A stretch of DNA of 64,000 nucleotides from Emcibacteraceae bacterium (lineage in GTDB: Bacteria; Pseudomonadota; Alphaproteobacteria; Sphingomonadales; Emcibacteraceae): the NCBI GenBank assembly GCA_041396985.1, contig JAWKXO010000001.1:682001-746000 (forward strand), read 5' to 3'. Below are positions 8,231 to 15,789 of this stretch, one piece after another. Under the pieces are notes generated by a model, which worked only from the letters and a program-made list of their open reading frames with translations, searched no databases and was not told where the DNA came from. A program made the position numbers and the translations under genes. Positions within the stretch are counted from its first letter, which is position 1. Every line of letters starts with the position of its first letter.

Positions 8231-9244
8231 TTAATCATATCCCTTTACCACGTCCGAAAGCCAGCCGTATAATTGGCCATGGTCAATTTCACTTGAAATC
8301 CGTTTCTTTTTAAAGAAATAATCGAGCCTGTTTTCTGATCCCAACTGTTTATCTGTCGTCGCTTTAAGCACCGCACGGCGCTCTTCCAATGTCCCGTTAC
8401 AGTGTAAAGCAAGGTCGCATCCCGCCACAAGGGCGTCCACTGCGTTTTGTTCTGGCGCCTTATTAAGAGCCTTCATGGAAAGATCATCGGAAAAAAGCAC
8501 GCCTCTGAAAGCAATTTCACCGCGGATAATGTCCCCAATAATTTTTCTTGATATTGTGGCACAATTTTCACTGTCAATGGCACTATAAATAACATGGGCC
8601 GTCATGGCACAGGGAAAATCATTTAATTTTTTGAAAGGGATAAAATCCGTTTTCTTAAGTTCATCAAGTGGCGTGTCAACAGTTGGCAATGATTTATGAC
8701 TGTCGACATCAGCACGGCCATGACCAGGAATATGCTTTATTACCGGGGTAATACCACCGGCAATCATACCTTCGGCAGCAGCACGGGCCAATATCGAGAC
8801 TTTTTCTGCATTATCACCATAGGCACGGTCGCCGATGACTTTATCGGCGCCTTCATAATAGATATCAGCAACCGGGAAACAATCGACATTTATGCCAACT
8901 TTAACCAGGTCAGCAGCCATTAACCGGGCATGGACTTGCACTGCCGTTGCGGCCAGTTCAGGATTATCATCAAAAAGTTTTGAATATACCCCGGCAGCCG
9001 GATAGGCAGGCCAATGTGGCGGTTTTAGGCGGGCAACCCTTCCCCCTTCCTGATCAACAAGGATTGGTGCATCAGGATTGCCTATAATTTCTTTCATCTG
9101 ATCGGTAAGTTTTTTTACCTGATCGGGATTATCACAATTTCTTTGAAATAATATAAACCCATAAGGGCGGAATTCTTTAAACAGCGCCCGCTCTTCGGCC
9201 CTTATTTCAAGCCCCTCAACATCTGTAATTACAGGATGAAACAT
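8231..9244 (-). CDS. nagZ: Beta-N-acetylhexosaminidase
   Basis: 337 residues, glycoside hydrolase family 3 fold. NagZ removes N-acetylglucosamine from 1,6-anhydro-muropeptides in the cytoplasm during cell-wall recycling. The diagnostic catalytic loop KHIPGHGRADVDSH (around 168-181) carries the His-Asp pair, and the SDDLSM stretch (around 247-252) carries the nucleophilic Asp. No signal peptide. It directly abuts the SPOR-domain gene upstream (start after stop with no spacer) and the M50 gene downstream. Confidence 0.94.
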   Translation of the reverse strand: MFHPVITDVEGLEIRAEERALFKEFRPYGFILFQRNCDNPDQVKKLTDQMKEIIGNPDAPILVDQEGGRVARLKPPHWPAYPAAGVYSKLFDDNPELAATAVQVHARLMAADLVKVGINVDCFPVADIYYEGADKVIGDRAYGDNAEKVSILARAAAEGMIAGGITPVIKHIPGHGRADVDSHKSLPTVDTPLDELKKTDFIPFKKLNDFPCAMTAHVIYSAIDSENCATISRKIIGDIIRGEIAFRGVLFSDDLSMKALNKAPEQNAVDALVAGCDLALHCNGTLEERRAVLKATTDKQLGSENRLDYFFKKKRISSEIDHGQLYGWLSDVVKGYD

Positions 9245-9988
9245 CTAATTTGTTACCACCAGGCAATTTTGATTGTTTTGTTTCAGTTTTTCACAAATAT
9301 TATCCGCCGATTTTCGGTCATCGATCATGCCACCACGGACACGGTACAATACGCCTTTTGCACCAAGATCAACACGCATATAAACTGGTGATAAATTAGC
9401 CAGAACTGAATTGTTATTTTTCTTAACAGTTGCCCAAAATGCCTCGGCTTTGCTTTTTTCCGCGAAAGCCCCAATTTGGATCATATAATTTCCGGTTGGC
9501 GCTGCTTTTTTGACCGGAGCAGACGCAGGAACAGATGCTGCAGCAGGGGCAATTTTATCTGCCTCATCCGCTGCTTTCTCCACCATTTGTGGTGCTTCTG
9601 CCGGAGCCTCCTCCGCCACTTGTTCTTCTTCAGGTTTTACCGGACGCTTTAGGGGAATTTCTGAGCTTGACGCGATGACATCAACTTCTTCACCGGGTAT
9701 ATTATCGACCCTGTTAAAGACTTCCTTGTCCTGAAATCTAATTTCCTTCCCTCCCGGCTCATCAGGTTTTACCTTAACCACCGTGCCATCAGCATGAATG
9801 ACCGGCACTGGCCCCAATTCCGAAGTGTCAGATGTATAGCTCATCCAGATAAGCAGACAAAACCCGACCAGTACAGCGACGGTCACTGCCGACAAAATCA
9901 TCCTTCTTTTGGATGTCATTCCTTTTCTTGTAAATTCCTCAGGGATTGGGCGCAGCCATGATGCGTTATCTGAATTTTGTTTGGCCAA
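9245..9988 (-). CDS. SPOR-domain membrane protein
   Basis: 247 residues. A short cytoplasmic N-terminus, one membrane helix (about 29-49), a long Pro/Ala/Glu-rich linker and a C-terminal SPOR domain (about 165-247, beginning NYMIQIGAFAEKSKAEAFW). SPOR domains bind denuded glycan strands, which concentrate at the division septum, so a role in division or envelope remodelling is likely. In alphaproteobacteria such a gene regularly stands between argS and nagZ, as here. Confidence 0.87.
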   Translation of the reverse strand: MAKQNSDNASWLRPIPEEFTRKGMTSKRRMILSAVTVAVLVGFCLLIWMSYTSDTSELGPVPVIHADGTVVKVKPDEPGGKEIRFQDKEVFNRVDNIPGEEVDVIASSSEIPLKRPVKPEEEQVAEEAPAEAPQMVEKAADEADKIAPAAASVPASAPVKKAAPTGNYMIQIGAFAEKSKAEAFWATVKKNNNSVLANLSPVYMRVDLGAKGVLYRVRGGMIDDRKSADNICEKLKQNNQNCLVVTN

Positions 9989-10013
9989 TTTTATAATAAC
10001 CCCTTGTTACAGT

Positions 10014-11765
10014 TTACATTTCTTCAACAGGCTCAACGCCCAGAATATATAGTCCCGCTGCAATAATTTTTGAAAATGCTTTAATCATTGCCAGTCGGCT
10101 ATGCGTAAGTGCCTCATTATCATCAATAATAAAGCGCAGATCAAGCCTGTCATTCCCTTTACTCCAAAGCGTATGAAACTCTGATGCCAGATCATAAAGA
10201 TAGTAGGAAATCCTGTGTGGTTCATGAGCGATTGCCGCGCTTTCAACGATACGCGGCCAATTGGCCATGGTTTTAATCAGCTGCAGCTCACTTTCATCAG
10301 ATAGCAGGCTCAGATCAGCATTCTTCAATGCGGTGTCAGATACATCCATTCCCGAAAAAGCCTCTGCCGCCTTATTGAGAACTGAATAGACGCGGGCATG
10401 GCCATACTGTACATAAAAGACAGGGTTATCTTTTGATTGCTCCGTCACCTTGGCGAAATCAAAATCAAGTGAAGCGTCATTTTTACGGGTGAGCATGATA
10501 AAGCGCACGACATCTTTGCCAACTTCTTCCACAATATCTCGAAGGGTGACAAAATTTCCTGACCGTTTCGACATTTTCGCTGGATCACCGCTGCGTAGCA
10601 GTTTAACCATCTGACAAAGCCTCACATCCAGTTCAGCTTTTCCGTCACTTAGCGCCTTTACCGCTGACTGAACACGCTTGACATAACCACCATGATCCGC
10701 GCCCCACACGTCGATCATTTTATAAAATCCACGGTCTACTTTATCGCTATGATAGGCAACATCAGCAGCAAAATATGTCCATGACCCATCTGATTTTTTA
10801 AGGGCACGGTCAACATCATCGCCAAACAATGTCGATTTGAACAATGTCTGTGGGCGCTCTTCCCAATCATCCGGCAGTTTTCCTTTTGGCGGCTCTAGCA
10901 CACCTGTATAAATCAGGCCTTTTTCTTGCAGCTGTTTCAGGGCTTTTTCTATGCCACCATTTTCATGGAGTGTCAGTTCTGAGAAGAATATTTCATGGCG
11001 AATTCCAAGCGTTTCCAGATCCTCACGGATCAGATCCATCATGGCATTGGTTGCAAACGCCCTTATTGTATTGAGCCACTCACTTTCATCTTTTCCCTTC
11101 CATTTGTCGCCATATTTTTCAGCCAGGGCCTGGCCAACCGGGATCAGATATTTTCCCGGATAAAGCCCTTCTGGAATTTCATCAATTTTTTCACCAAGTG
11201 CTTCCAGATACCGGATATATGCTGAGCGGGCCAACACATCGATCTGACCACCGGCATCATTAATGTAATATTCTTTTGTCACATCATAGCCAACATGGTC
11301 CAGCAAGGTCGCCAAGGCATCCCCGAATACTGCCCCCCGGCAATGTCCAACATGCAGCGGACCGGTCGGATTAACGGACACATATTCAACATTGACTTTT
11401 TCGCCTTTACCATAGTCGCTTCGGCCATAATCAATACCCTGCTCAATAATGCTGGATACCTGATTTTGAATAAAAGCGTTATTGAGGCGTATATTGATAA
11501 AACCGGGACCGGCTATTTCGACACTGTCGACATCATCAATTTCACGGAGTGATGAAGCGATAAGCTCTGCAATATCGCGGGGCTTCATGCTGGCCTGTTT
11601 TACCAGCACCATTGCAGCATTGGTCGCTATATCACCATGGCTGGCATCGCGTGGTGCTTCAGCAGTTATATTCCCAAGGTCCATACCTTTTGGTAATTGT
11701 CCGCTTTCGCTCAAGGATAGAATTATACCCTCAATTTTTTTCTGGAAATCTTTAAATATATTCAT
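10014..11765 (-). CDS. argS: Arginyl-tRNA synthetase
   Basis: 583 residues. Class I synthetase that charges tRNA-Arg. An N-terminal tRNA D-loop recognition domain (about 1-105) is followed by the HIGH-like motif HVGH (in PTGPLHVGHCRG, around 132-143), the KMSK-type motif (KMSKRSGNF, around 381-389) and the C-terminal DALR anticodon-binding domain. The start overlaps the dgt stop in an ATGA arrangement. Confidence 0.97.
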   Translation of the reverse strand: MNIFKDFQKKIEGIILSLSESGQLPKGMDLGNITAEAPRDASHGDIATNAAMVLVKQASMKPRDIAELIASSLREIDDVDSVEIAGPGFINIRLNNAFIQNQVSSIIEQGIDYGRSDYGKGEKVNVEYVSVNPTGPLHVGHCRGAVFGDALATLLDHVGYDVTKEYYINDAGGQIDVLARSAYIRYLEALGEKIDEIPEGLYPGKYLIPVGQALAEKYGDKWKGKDESEWLNTIRAFATNAMMDLIREDLETLGIRHEIFFSELTLHENGGIEKALKQLQEKGLIYTGVLEPPKGKLPDDWEERPQTLFKSTLFGDDVDRALKKSDGSWTYFAADVAYHSDKVDRGFYKMIDVWGADHGGYVKRVQSAVKALSDGKAELDVRLCQMVKLLRSGDPAKMSKRSGNFVTLRDIVEEVGKDVVRFIMLTRKNDASLDFDFAKVTEQSKDNPVFYVQYGHARVYSVLNKAAEAFSGMDVSDTALKNADLSLLSDESELQLIKTMANWPRIVESAAIAHEPHRISYYLYDLASEFHTLWSKGNDRLDLRFIIDDNEALTHSRLAMIKAFSKIIAAGLYILGVEPVEEM

Positions 11766-12961
11766 AATTCAAATGTCGATGTATCATATAATCTTTTATG
11801 TTCAAGTAATGCAAACCGATCCGTCATTCCGGCGATGAAATCTGCAACCAATCTGGCTTTTTCAATTTCTTCTTTTCCTTCCGTTGCTTGCCGCCAGTCC
11901 GTTGGCAAACAATCCGGCTCATTTAAGTAAAGAGTAAAGAGCTCATTCACAACCCTTCTCGCCTTACTTGACATCCGGTTCACTTTATAATGACGATACA
12001 TATTCTTCATTAGAAATTTTTTCAATGTTTTATCTTGATTTCTCATCTCTTCAGAAAAATCTGCAATTGTTTTTCCAGCGTTTCGGATATCATCAACCGA
12101 CATTGGTTTAAGATCATTCAGATTTTCCCGAGTGGTTTCTATGACATCATTGATGAGCTGGCTGATTATTCTGCGGGTTATTTCGTGCTGTTCCCGGCTT
12201 GGATCAAGCCTGCCATATTTATCCCTGACTTCGCGCACATGATTTTGGACAAGTGGGACTTCTTCAAACTGCTCAAAACTAAGAAGCCCTGCCCGGACAC
12301 CATCGGCAACATCATGACTGTTATAGGCAATGTCATCTGATATAGCGGCGACCTGCGCTTCCAGACTGGCATATGTATGAAGTTCAAGATCATGTAAATT
12401 ATTATATTCAATGAAATTGACATGGATTTTTGAATAATCACCCTTTTGACATAAGGGACCATTATGTTTTGCAAGTCCTTCAAGAACATCCCAGGTCAGA
12501 TTAAGGCCGGGAAATTCAGCATATCTGTTTTCAAGTTTTGTTACCACCCTGAGCGACTGTGCATTATGATCAAAACCGGCATATGGTTTCATGGCATCAT
12601 CGAGTGCATCTTCCCCGGCATGACCAAACGGGGTATGACCAAAATCATGTGCCAGGGCCAGTGCTTCCGTTACATCCTCGTTTAGCCCCAATGCCCTTGA
12701 AATACTTCGTGCGATCTGCGCCACTTCAATGGAATGGGTTAGCCGTGTCCGGTAATAATCGCCGACATGATGCACAAAAACCTGTGTTTTATGCATTAGC
12801 CGGCGAAAGGCACCAGAATGAATTATCCTGTCCCGATCCCTTTGAAATGCCGACCGGGTGGTTGCCTCCTCTTCCGGGTATAACCTTTCTCGGGCATTTT
12901 CCGGGTTTAAGGCATATGGGGCAAAATGTGGTACAGGAGAAAAAATTTCAAAATCAGACAT
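11762..12961 (-). CDS. dgt: Deoxyguanosinetriphosphate triphosphohydrolase-like protein
   Basis: 399 residues from the ATG at 12961; a GTG nine bases upstream is the only alternative. HD-domain hydrolase that splits dNTPs into nucleoside and triphosphate. Metal ligands are seen in HSIEVAQ and in the HDFGHTPFGHAGE stretch (HD pair). Length and sequence fit the alphaproteobacterial type 2 subfamily. First gene of the long leftward series, divergent from erpA across 137 bases. Confidence 0.93.
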   Translation of the reverse strand: MSDFEIFSPVPHFAPYALNPENARERLYPEEEATTRSAFQRDRDRIIHSGAFRRLMHKTQVFVHHVGDYYRTRLTHSIEVAQIARSISRALGLNEDVTEALALAHDFGHTPFGHAGEDALDDAMKPYAGFDHNAQSLRVVTKLENRYAEFPGLNLTWDVLEGLAKHNGPLCQKGDYSKIHVNFIEYNNLHDLELHTYASLEAQVAAISDDIAYNSHDVADGVRAGLLSFEQFEEVPLVQNHVREVRDKYGRLDPSREQHEITRRIISQLINDVIETTRENLNDLKPMSVDDIRNAGKTIADFSEEMRNQDKTLKKFLMKNMYRHYKVNRMSSKARRVVNELFTLYLNEPDCLPTDWRQATEGKEEIEKARLVADFIAGMTDRFALLEHKRLYDTSTFEL

Positions 12962-13027
12962 AAATTTCACATATTCTATATATTAAATAATATAACTTTT
13001 TTCTATCATACGCATTTATTGTTACTA

Positions 13028-13057
13028 TTGACAATTCATTAGGGTAACATACATATA
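13028..13057 (+). promoter_or_regulatory. Candidate erpA promoter
   Basis: TTGACA at 13028-13033 is a perfect -35 match. The best-placed -10 is CATATA at 13052-13057 (18-base spacer); a perfect TATAAT at 13054-13059 has a 20-base spacer, which is long. The interval 12962-13098 is very AT-rich and also must hold the divergent dgt promoter. Confidence 0.45.
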
Positions 13058-13098
13058 ATAAAATGTTCAGGTAAGAACAAATACTCAGGATATAAAGA

Positions 13099-13440
13099 AT
13101 GACAAACGATAATTCACCCGTAACCCTTAGCGCAAATGCGGCCAAACGCATTAATACGCTTGTTAAAAGCAAGGGTAACGATAATCTTAAATTCCGTATT
13201 ACTATTAATGGCGGCGGCTGTAGCGGCTTTCAGTATGATTTTGCCCTTGTGGAAGATACGAAAGATGATGACCTTGTGGTTAAGCGTGATGGCGCCACTA
13301 TGCTGGTTGATGGCCTTTCGATCATGTATCTTATGGGGTCCGAAGTTGATTTTACCGAAGAACTTGCCGGTTCAATGTTCGTTGTAAAAAATCCAAATGC
13401 CACGGCGTCGTGTGGTTGCGGTTCATCATTCGCGGTTTAA
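13099..13440 (+). CDS. erpA: Iron-sulfur cluster insertion protein ErpA
   Basis: 113 residues. A-type carrier that delivers Fe-S clusters to apo-proteins. The three conserved cysteines are Cys41 (GGGCSGF), Cys105 and Cys107 (SCGCGSSF). The location between dgt and xthA is the usual one for erpA in alphaproteobacteria, which supports ErpA rather than IscA or SufA; sequence alone separates these less well. Fe-S clients in this window include ThiC and the indolepyruvate oxidoreductase. Confidence 0.92.
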   Translation: MTNDNSPVTLSANAAKRINTLVKSKGNDNLKFRITINGGGCSGFQYDFALVEDTKDDDLVVKRDGATMLVDGLSIMYLMGSEVDFTEELAGSMFVVKNPNATASCGCGSSFAV

Positions 13441-13445
13441 AGTTT

Positions 13446-14216
13446 ATGAAAATTGCTTCCTGGAACGTAAACTCGATCAAAGCCAGACTTCCCCGGGTCA
13501 CGGACTGGCTTGCCGAGTTTAAACCCGATGTGGCCCTGCTTCAGGAACTTAAATGCCTTGATGAAAATTTTCCGGCAATGGAAATTGAGGACCTTGGCTA
13601 TAACATCGTGACCCACGGCCAGAAATCTTATAATGGCGTTGCCATCCTTTCCAAACACCCGATTGAAGACGTGATGATTGGCTTGCCCGGTGATGATGAC
13701 GATGATCAGGCCCGATATATTGAGGCCACAATAAAAAATGTACGCGTTGCCAGTATTTATCTGCCAAACGGTAATCCTTTCCCAGGTCCCAAATTTGATT
13801 ATAAAATTAGCTGGATGGAAAGACTGGTTGAGCGTGCCAAAGAACTTCTTACCCTAGAAGAAGATCTGGTTTTGGGGGGAGATTATAATGTCTGTCCAAA
13901 AGATGAAGACTGTTATGATATGCATCTATTTGCCAACGACGCCCTTGTCCAGCCGGAATCCAGAGACAAGTATTTTACACTTCTTAATCTTGGACTGACG
14001 GATGCACTGCGCGCATTCCATCCGAGTGGTCATCATTTTACCTATTGGGATTATCAGGCGGGCGCCTGGCAAAAAGACAATGGTGTTCGGATTGATCATC
14101 TGCTGCTTAGTCCGACGGCTGCTGATAAACTGCTTAACTGCGATATTGACCGCACCCCAAGGGGCAAGGAAAAACCATCCGACCATACCCCGGTCTGGTG
14201 TGAGTTAAGTATTTAA
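13446..14216 (+). CDS. xthA: Exodeoxyribonuclease III (AP endonuclease)
   Basis: 256 residues from the ATG at 13446, where the protein begins MKIASWNVNSIKAR as in the family; a longer frame starting at 13410 overlaps erpA and is not needed. Cleaves DNA 5' to abasic sites and acts as 3'-5' exonuclease. Conserved residues are visible: Glu in LLQELK (metal), GGDYNVCP (Asp/Asn), and the C-terminal DHTPVW with the catalytic His. Starts 5 bases after the erpA stop. Confidence 0.95.
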   Translation: MKIASWNVNSIKARLPRVTDWLAEFKPDVALLQELKCLDENFPAMEIEDLGYNIVTHGQKSYNGVAILSKHPIEDVMIGLPGDDDDDQARYIEATIKNVRVASIYLPNGNPFPGPKFDYKISWMERLVERAKELLTLEEDLVLGGDYNVCPKDEDCYDMHLFANDALVQPESRDKYFTLLNLGLTDALRAFHPSGHHFTYWDYQAGAWQKDNGVRIDHLLLSPTAADKLLNCDIDRTPRGKEKPSDHTPVWCELSI

Positions 14217-14218
14217 AT

Positions 14219-15121
14219 TCAAATAATAGCGTGAGCCCGAACAGGAAACGTTCCAATCTTTTCTATTTTTGGCGGAATTGCGCTGAAGTGAAATCCACTA
14301 GGCGGCAATAAGTGAAGATTACAAAGATGCTCCACAATTGGAATTTCTTCTCTCAATAAAATGGAATGCACAGGTCTTGAACCAGTTGATGTATCGTCAA
14401 TGTTAAGAGAATCTATTCCAACCAATGTAGCGCCCTGATCACGCAGATAAATAGCTGCTTTTTCGGTCAGATATGGATGACCTTCAAAATACTGATCGCT
14501 TCCCCAATGCTGTGCCCACCCGGTTTCTATTAAAACGGCCATTCCATTTACGTTGATGCTCGCAAAATTTGTCCAGTCGATCGCGCGTTTATTGATATCC
14601 CCTATTCGAACGACAACTCCTGGAATATTTGATACTTTATCAAGTAAAAGTTTCGATAAATCGTGACCATCGGGATAACGATGATATGGGGTATCAAGAT
14701 ATGTTCCCGTATTGCCAACCATATTTATACGTCCAAACTGAAATTCTGTCCCTTCGTCATACATTTCACGGGATTGAGCGTGCGACAAATGATCACAAAT
14801 GATGGGGGCGGGTAACCCTTTATAGGTAATCATTTCATTACTAATTATATGACTGAGATCTATATATTTTTTAACTGACCCTGGTTCTATCTCATTGTTG
14901 GGATTTGATTTTGACCTTTTATGCTGTTCCAGGATTATTTTCTTGTTTAAAATTCGGACCTCACCGACCATCAATAAACGCATATCCTTTATTATATAGT
15001 CGGCAAGCGCATCATCCTCTATATCTTCACCCAGAATATCAAGGCGAAATCCCTGTCCCTGAATACCACCCCCGTTTGAAAACTCTATTTCAAAGTCAAA
15101 ACTTACTCTTTTTTCTATCAT
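14219..15121 (-). CDS. Cyclase family (PF04199-type) protein with an extra N-terminal domain
   Basis: 300 residues from the ATG at 15121, which has AAAGAGAA upstream; the longer frame from 15172 runs into the CGNR gene. Residues about 1-75 form a separate small domain of unknown role. Residues about 90-300 resemble the cyclase family that includes metal-dependent kynurenine formamidases. The family motif H-x-G-T-H-x-D-x-P-x-H reads NTGTYLDTPYH here, so the two first His positions are Asn and Tyr; this variant is, to my recollection, shared by a subfamily. The substrate is unknown. It is immediately downstream of, and almost overlaps, the CGNR regulator gene, so the two are probably one operon. 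Confidence 0.75.
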   Translation of the reverse strand: MIEKRVSFDFEIEFSNGGGIQGQGFRLDILGEDIEDDALADYIIKDMRLLMVGEVRILNKKIILEQHKRSKSNPNNEIEPGSVKKYIDLSHIISNEMITYKGLPAPIICDHLSHAQSREMYDEGTEFQFGRINMVGNTGTYLDTPYHRYPDGHDLSKLLLDKVSNIPGVVVRIGDINKRAIDWTNFASINVNGMAVLIETGWAQHWGSDQYFEGHPYLTEKAAIYLRDQGATLVGIDSLNIDDTSTGSRPVHSILLREEIPIVEHLCNLHLLPPSGFHFSAIPPKIEKIGTFPVRAHAII

Positions 15122-15122
15122 A

Positions 15123-15674
15123 TTAATTCTCTTTAATCGATCTATGACGACGTACTTTTGCCCTGTTTCCACACCCGGATGATGAAGAACACCATATTCT
15201 TTTTTGCGGCCTGGAATTATCCTTGAATATCATTTTGCAGTCAGGGCACTGTCTTAGTTTTTTTGATCCGGATTGAGAAATTGAGACGATTGCATCTTCA
15301 GCAATTTCAGACATAATGGCACGGAATGGATCTGTTGAATGGTATATTACAACACCATTATTCAGTTGGGGCCGAGCAGTTGGCATTGCTGCACTTTTAT
15401 TCAATAACTCCATGTATTCTGGGTTTAAATCACTTTTTGTTAAAGTGGATTTTATTATTCGGTAGATCGCTTCTCTCAGTTTTTTTGCGAAATCAAGTTC
15501 ATTCTCTGATAAATCAAATGAGTTCCCAATGGTTATACCAGCTCCCTTCAACCAGACTTTAAAATCTGAAACGGAAGTTAATAACTCAATTGGCTCCTGT
15601 TCACGACCGGAAACTGTATCAATAAAATTCAGTGCTAACGAGCCTGCGGTATATTCAAAATTTCTTTTTTTCAT
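15123..15674 (-). CDS. CGNR zinc-finger / ABATE-type transcriptional regulator
   Basis: 183 residues from the ATG at 15674 (MKKRNFEYTAGSLALNFIDT); the upstream extension to 15752 is rejected because an inverted repeat and an AGG ribosome site precede 15674. The N-terminal stretch SLALNFIDTV is typical of the ABATE ligand-like domain. The C-terminus holds the CGNR zinc finger: Cys-x2-Cys (CPDC), then CSSSSGCGNRAKVRRHR. Such proteins are considered DNA-binding regulators of small metabolic operons. Here it would control itself and the cyclase gene. Confidence 0.85.
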   Translation of the reverse strand: MKKRNFEYTAGSLALNFIDTVSGREQEPIELLTSVSDFKVWLKGAGITIGNSFDLSENELDFAKKLREAIYRIIKSTLTKSDLNPEYMELLNKSAAMPTARPQLNNGVVIYHSTDPFRAIMSEIAEDAIVSISQSGSKKLRQCPDCKMIFKDNSRPQKRIWCSSSSGCGNRAKVRRHRSIKEN

Positions 15675-15697
15675 GTAACCTGTATAACTAGTTACAT
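15673..15697. promoter_or_regulatory. Inverted repeat at the start of the CGNR gene, candidate operator
   Basis: ATGTAAC (15673-15679), an 11-base spacer, then GTTACAT (15691-15697). Inside it lies a second perfect palindrome TAACTAGTTA (15685-15694). The repeat covers the ribosome binding site and start codon of the CGNR regulator, which suggests autoregulation. That the CGNR protein binds here is inference. Confidence 0.55.
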
Positions 15698-15737
15698 AAG
15701 CGTCGTCAAATAAAAACTCAAAGAAAGGCATAATGCA

Positions 15738-15768
15738 AATTGGGCGAGCCACAAAGACCCGCCCAATT
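15738..15768. terminator. Strong hairpin between katG and the CGNR gene, probable terminator
   Basis: AATTGGGCG (15738-15746), a 13-base loop and CGCCCAATT (15760-15768), a perfect 9-bp stem 22 bases beyond the katG stop codon. The clear T-run (TTTTT at 15772-15776) follows it on the plus strand; on the minus strand only short T-rich stretches follow. It probably ends dps-katG transcripts but the weak U-run leaves doubt. Confidence 0.5.
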
Positions 15769-15789
15769 CAGTTTTTAATCATTTATGGT

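Noticed and set aside
14219..15121. Kynurenine formamidase (KynB) call for the cyclase-family gene
   Set aside because: It is far from kynU, has a changed metal motif and its own regulator; the AFMID-type hydrolase beside kynU is the better candidate.
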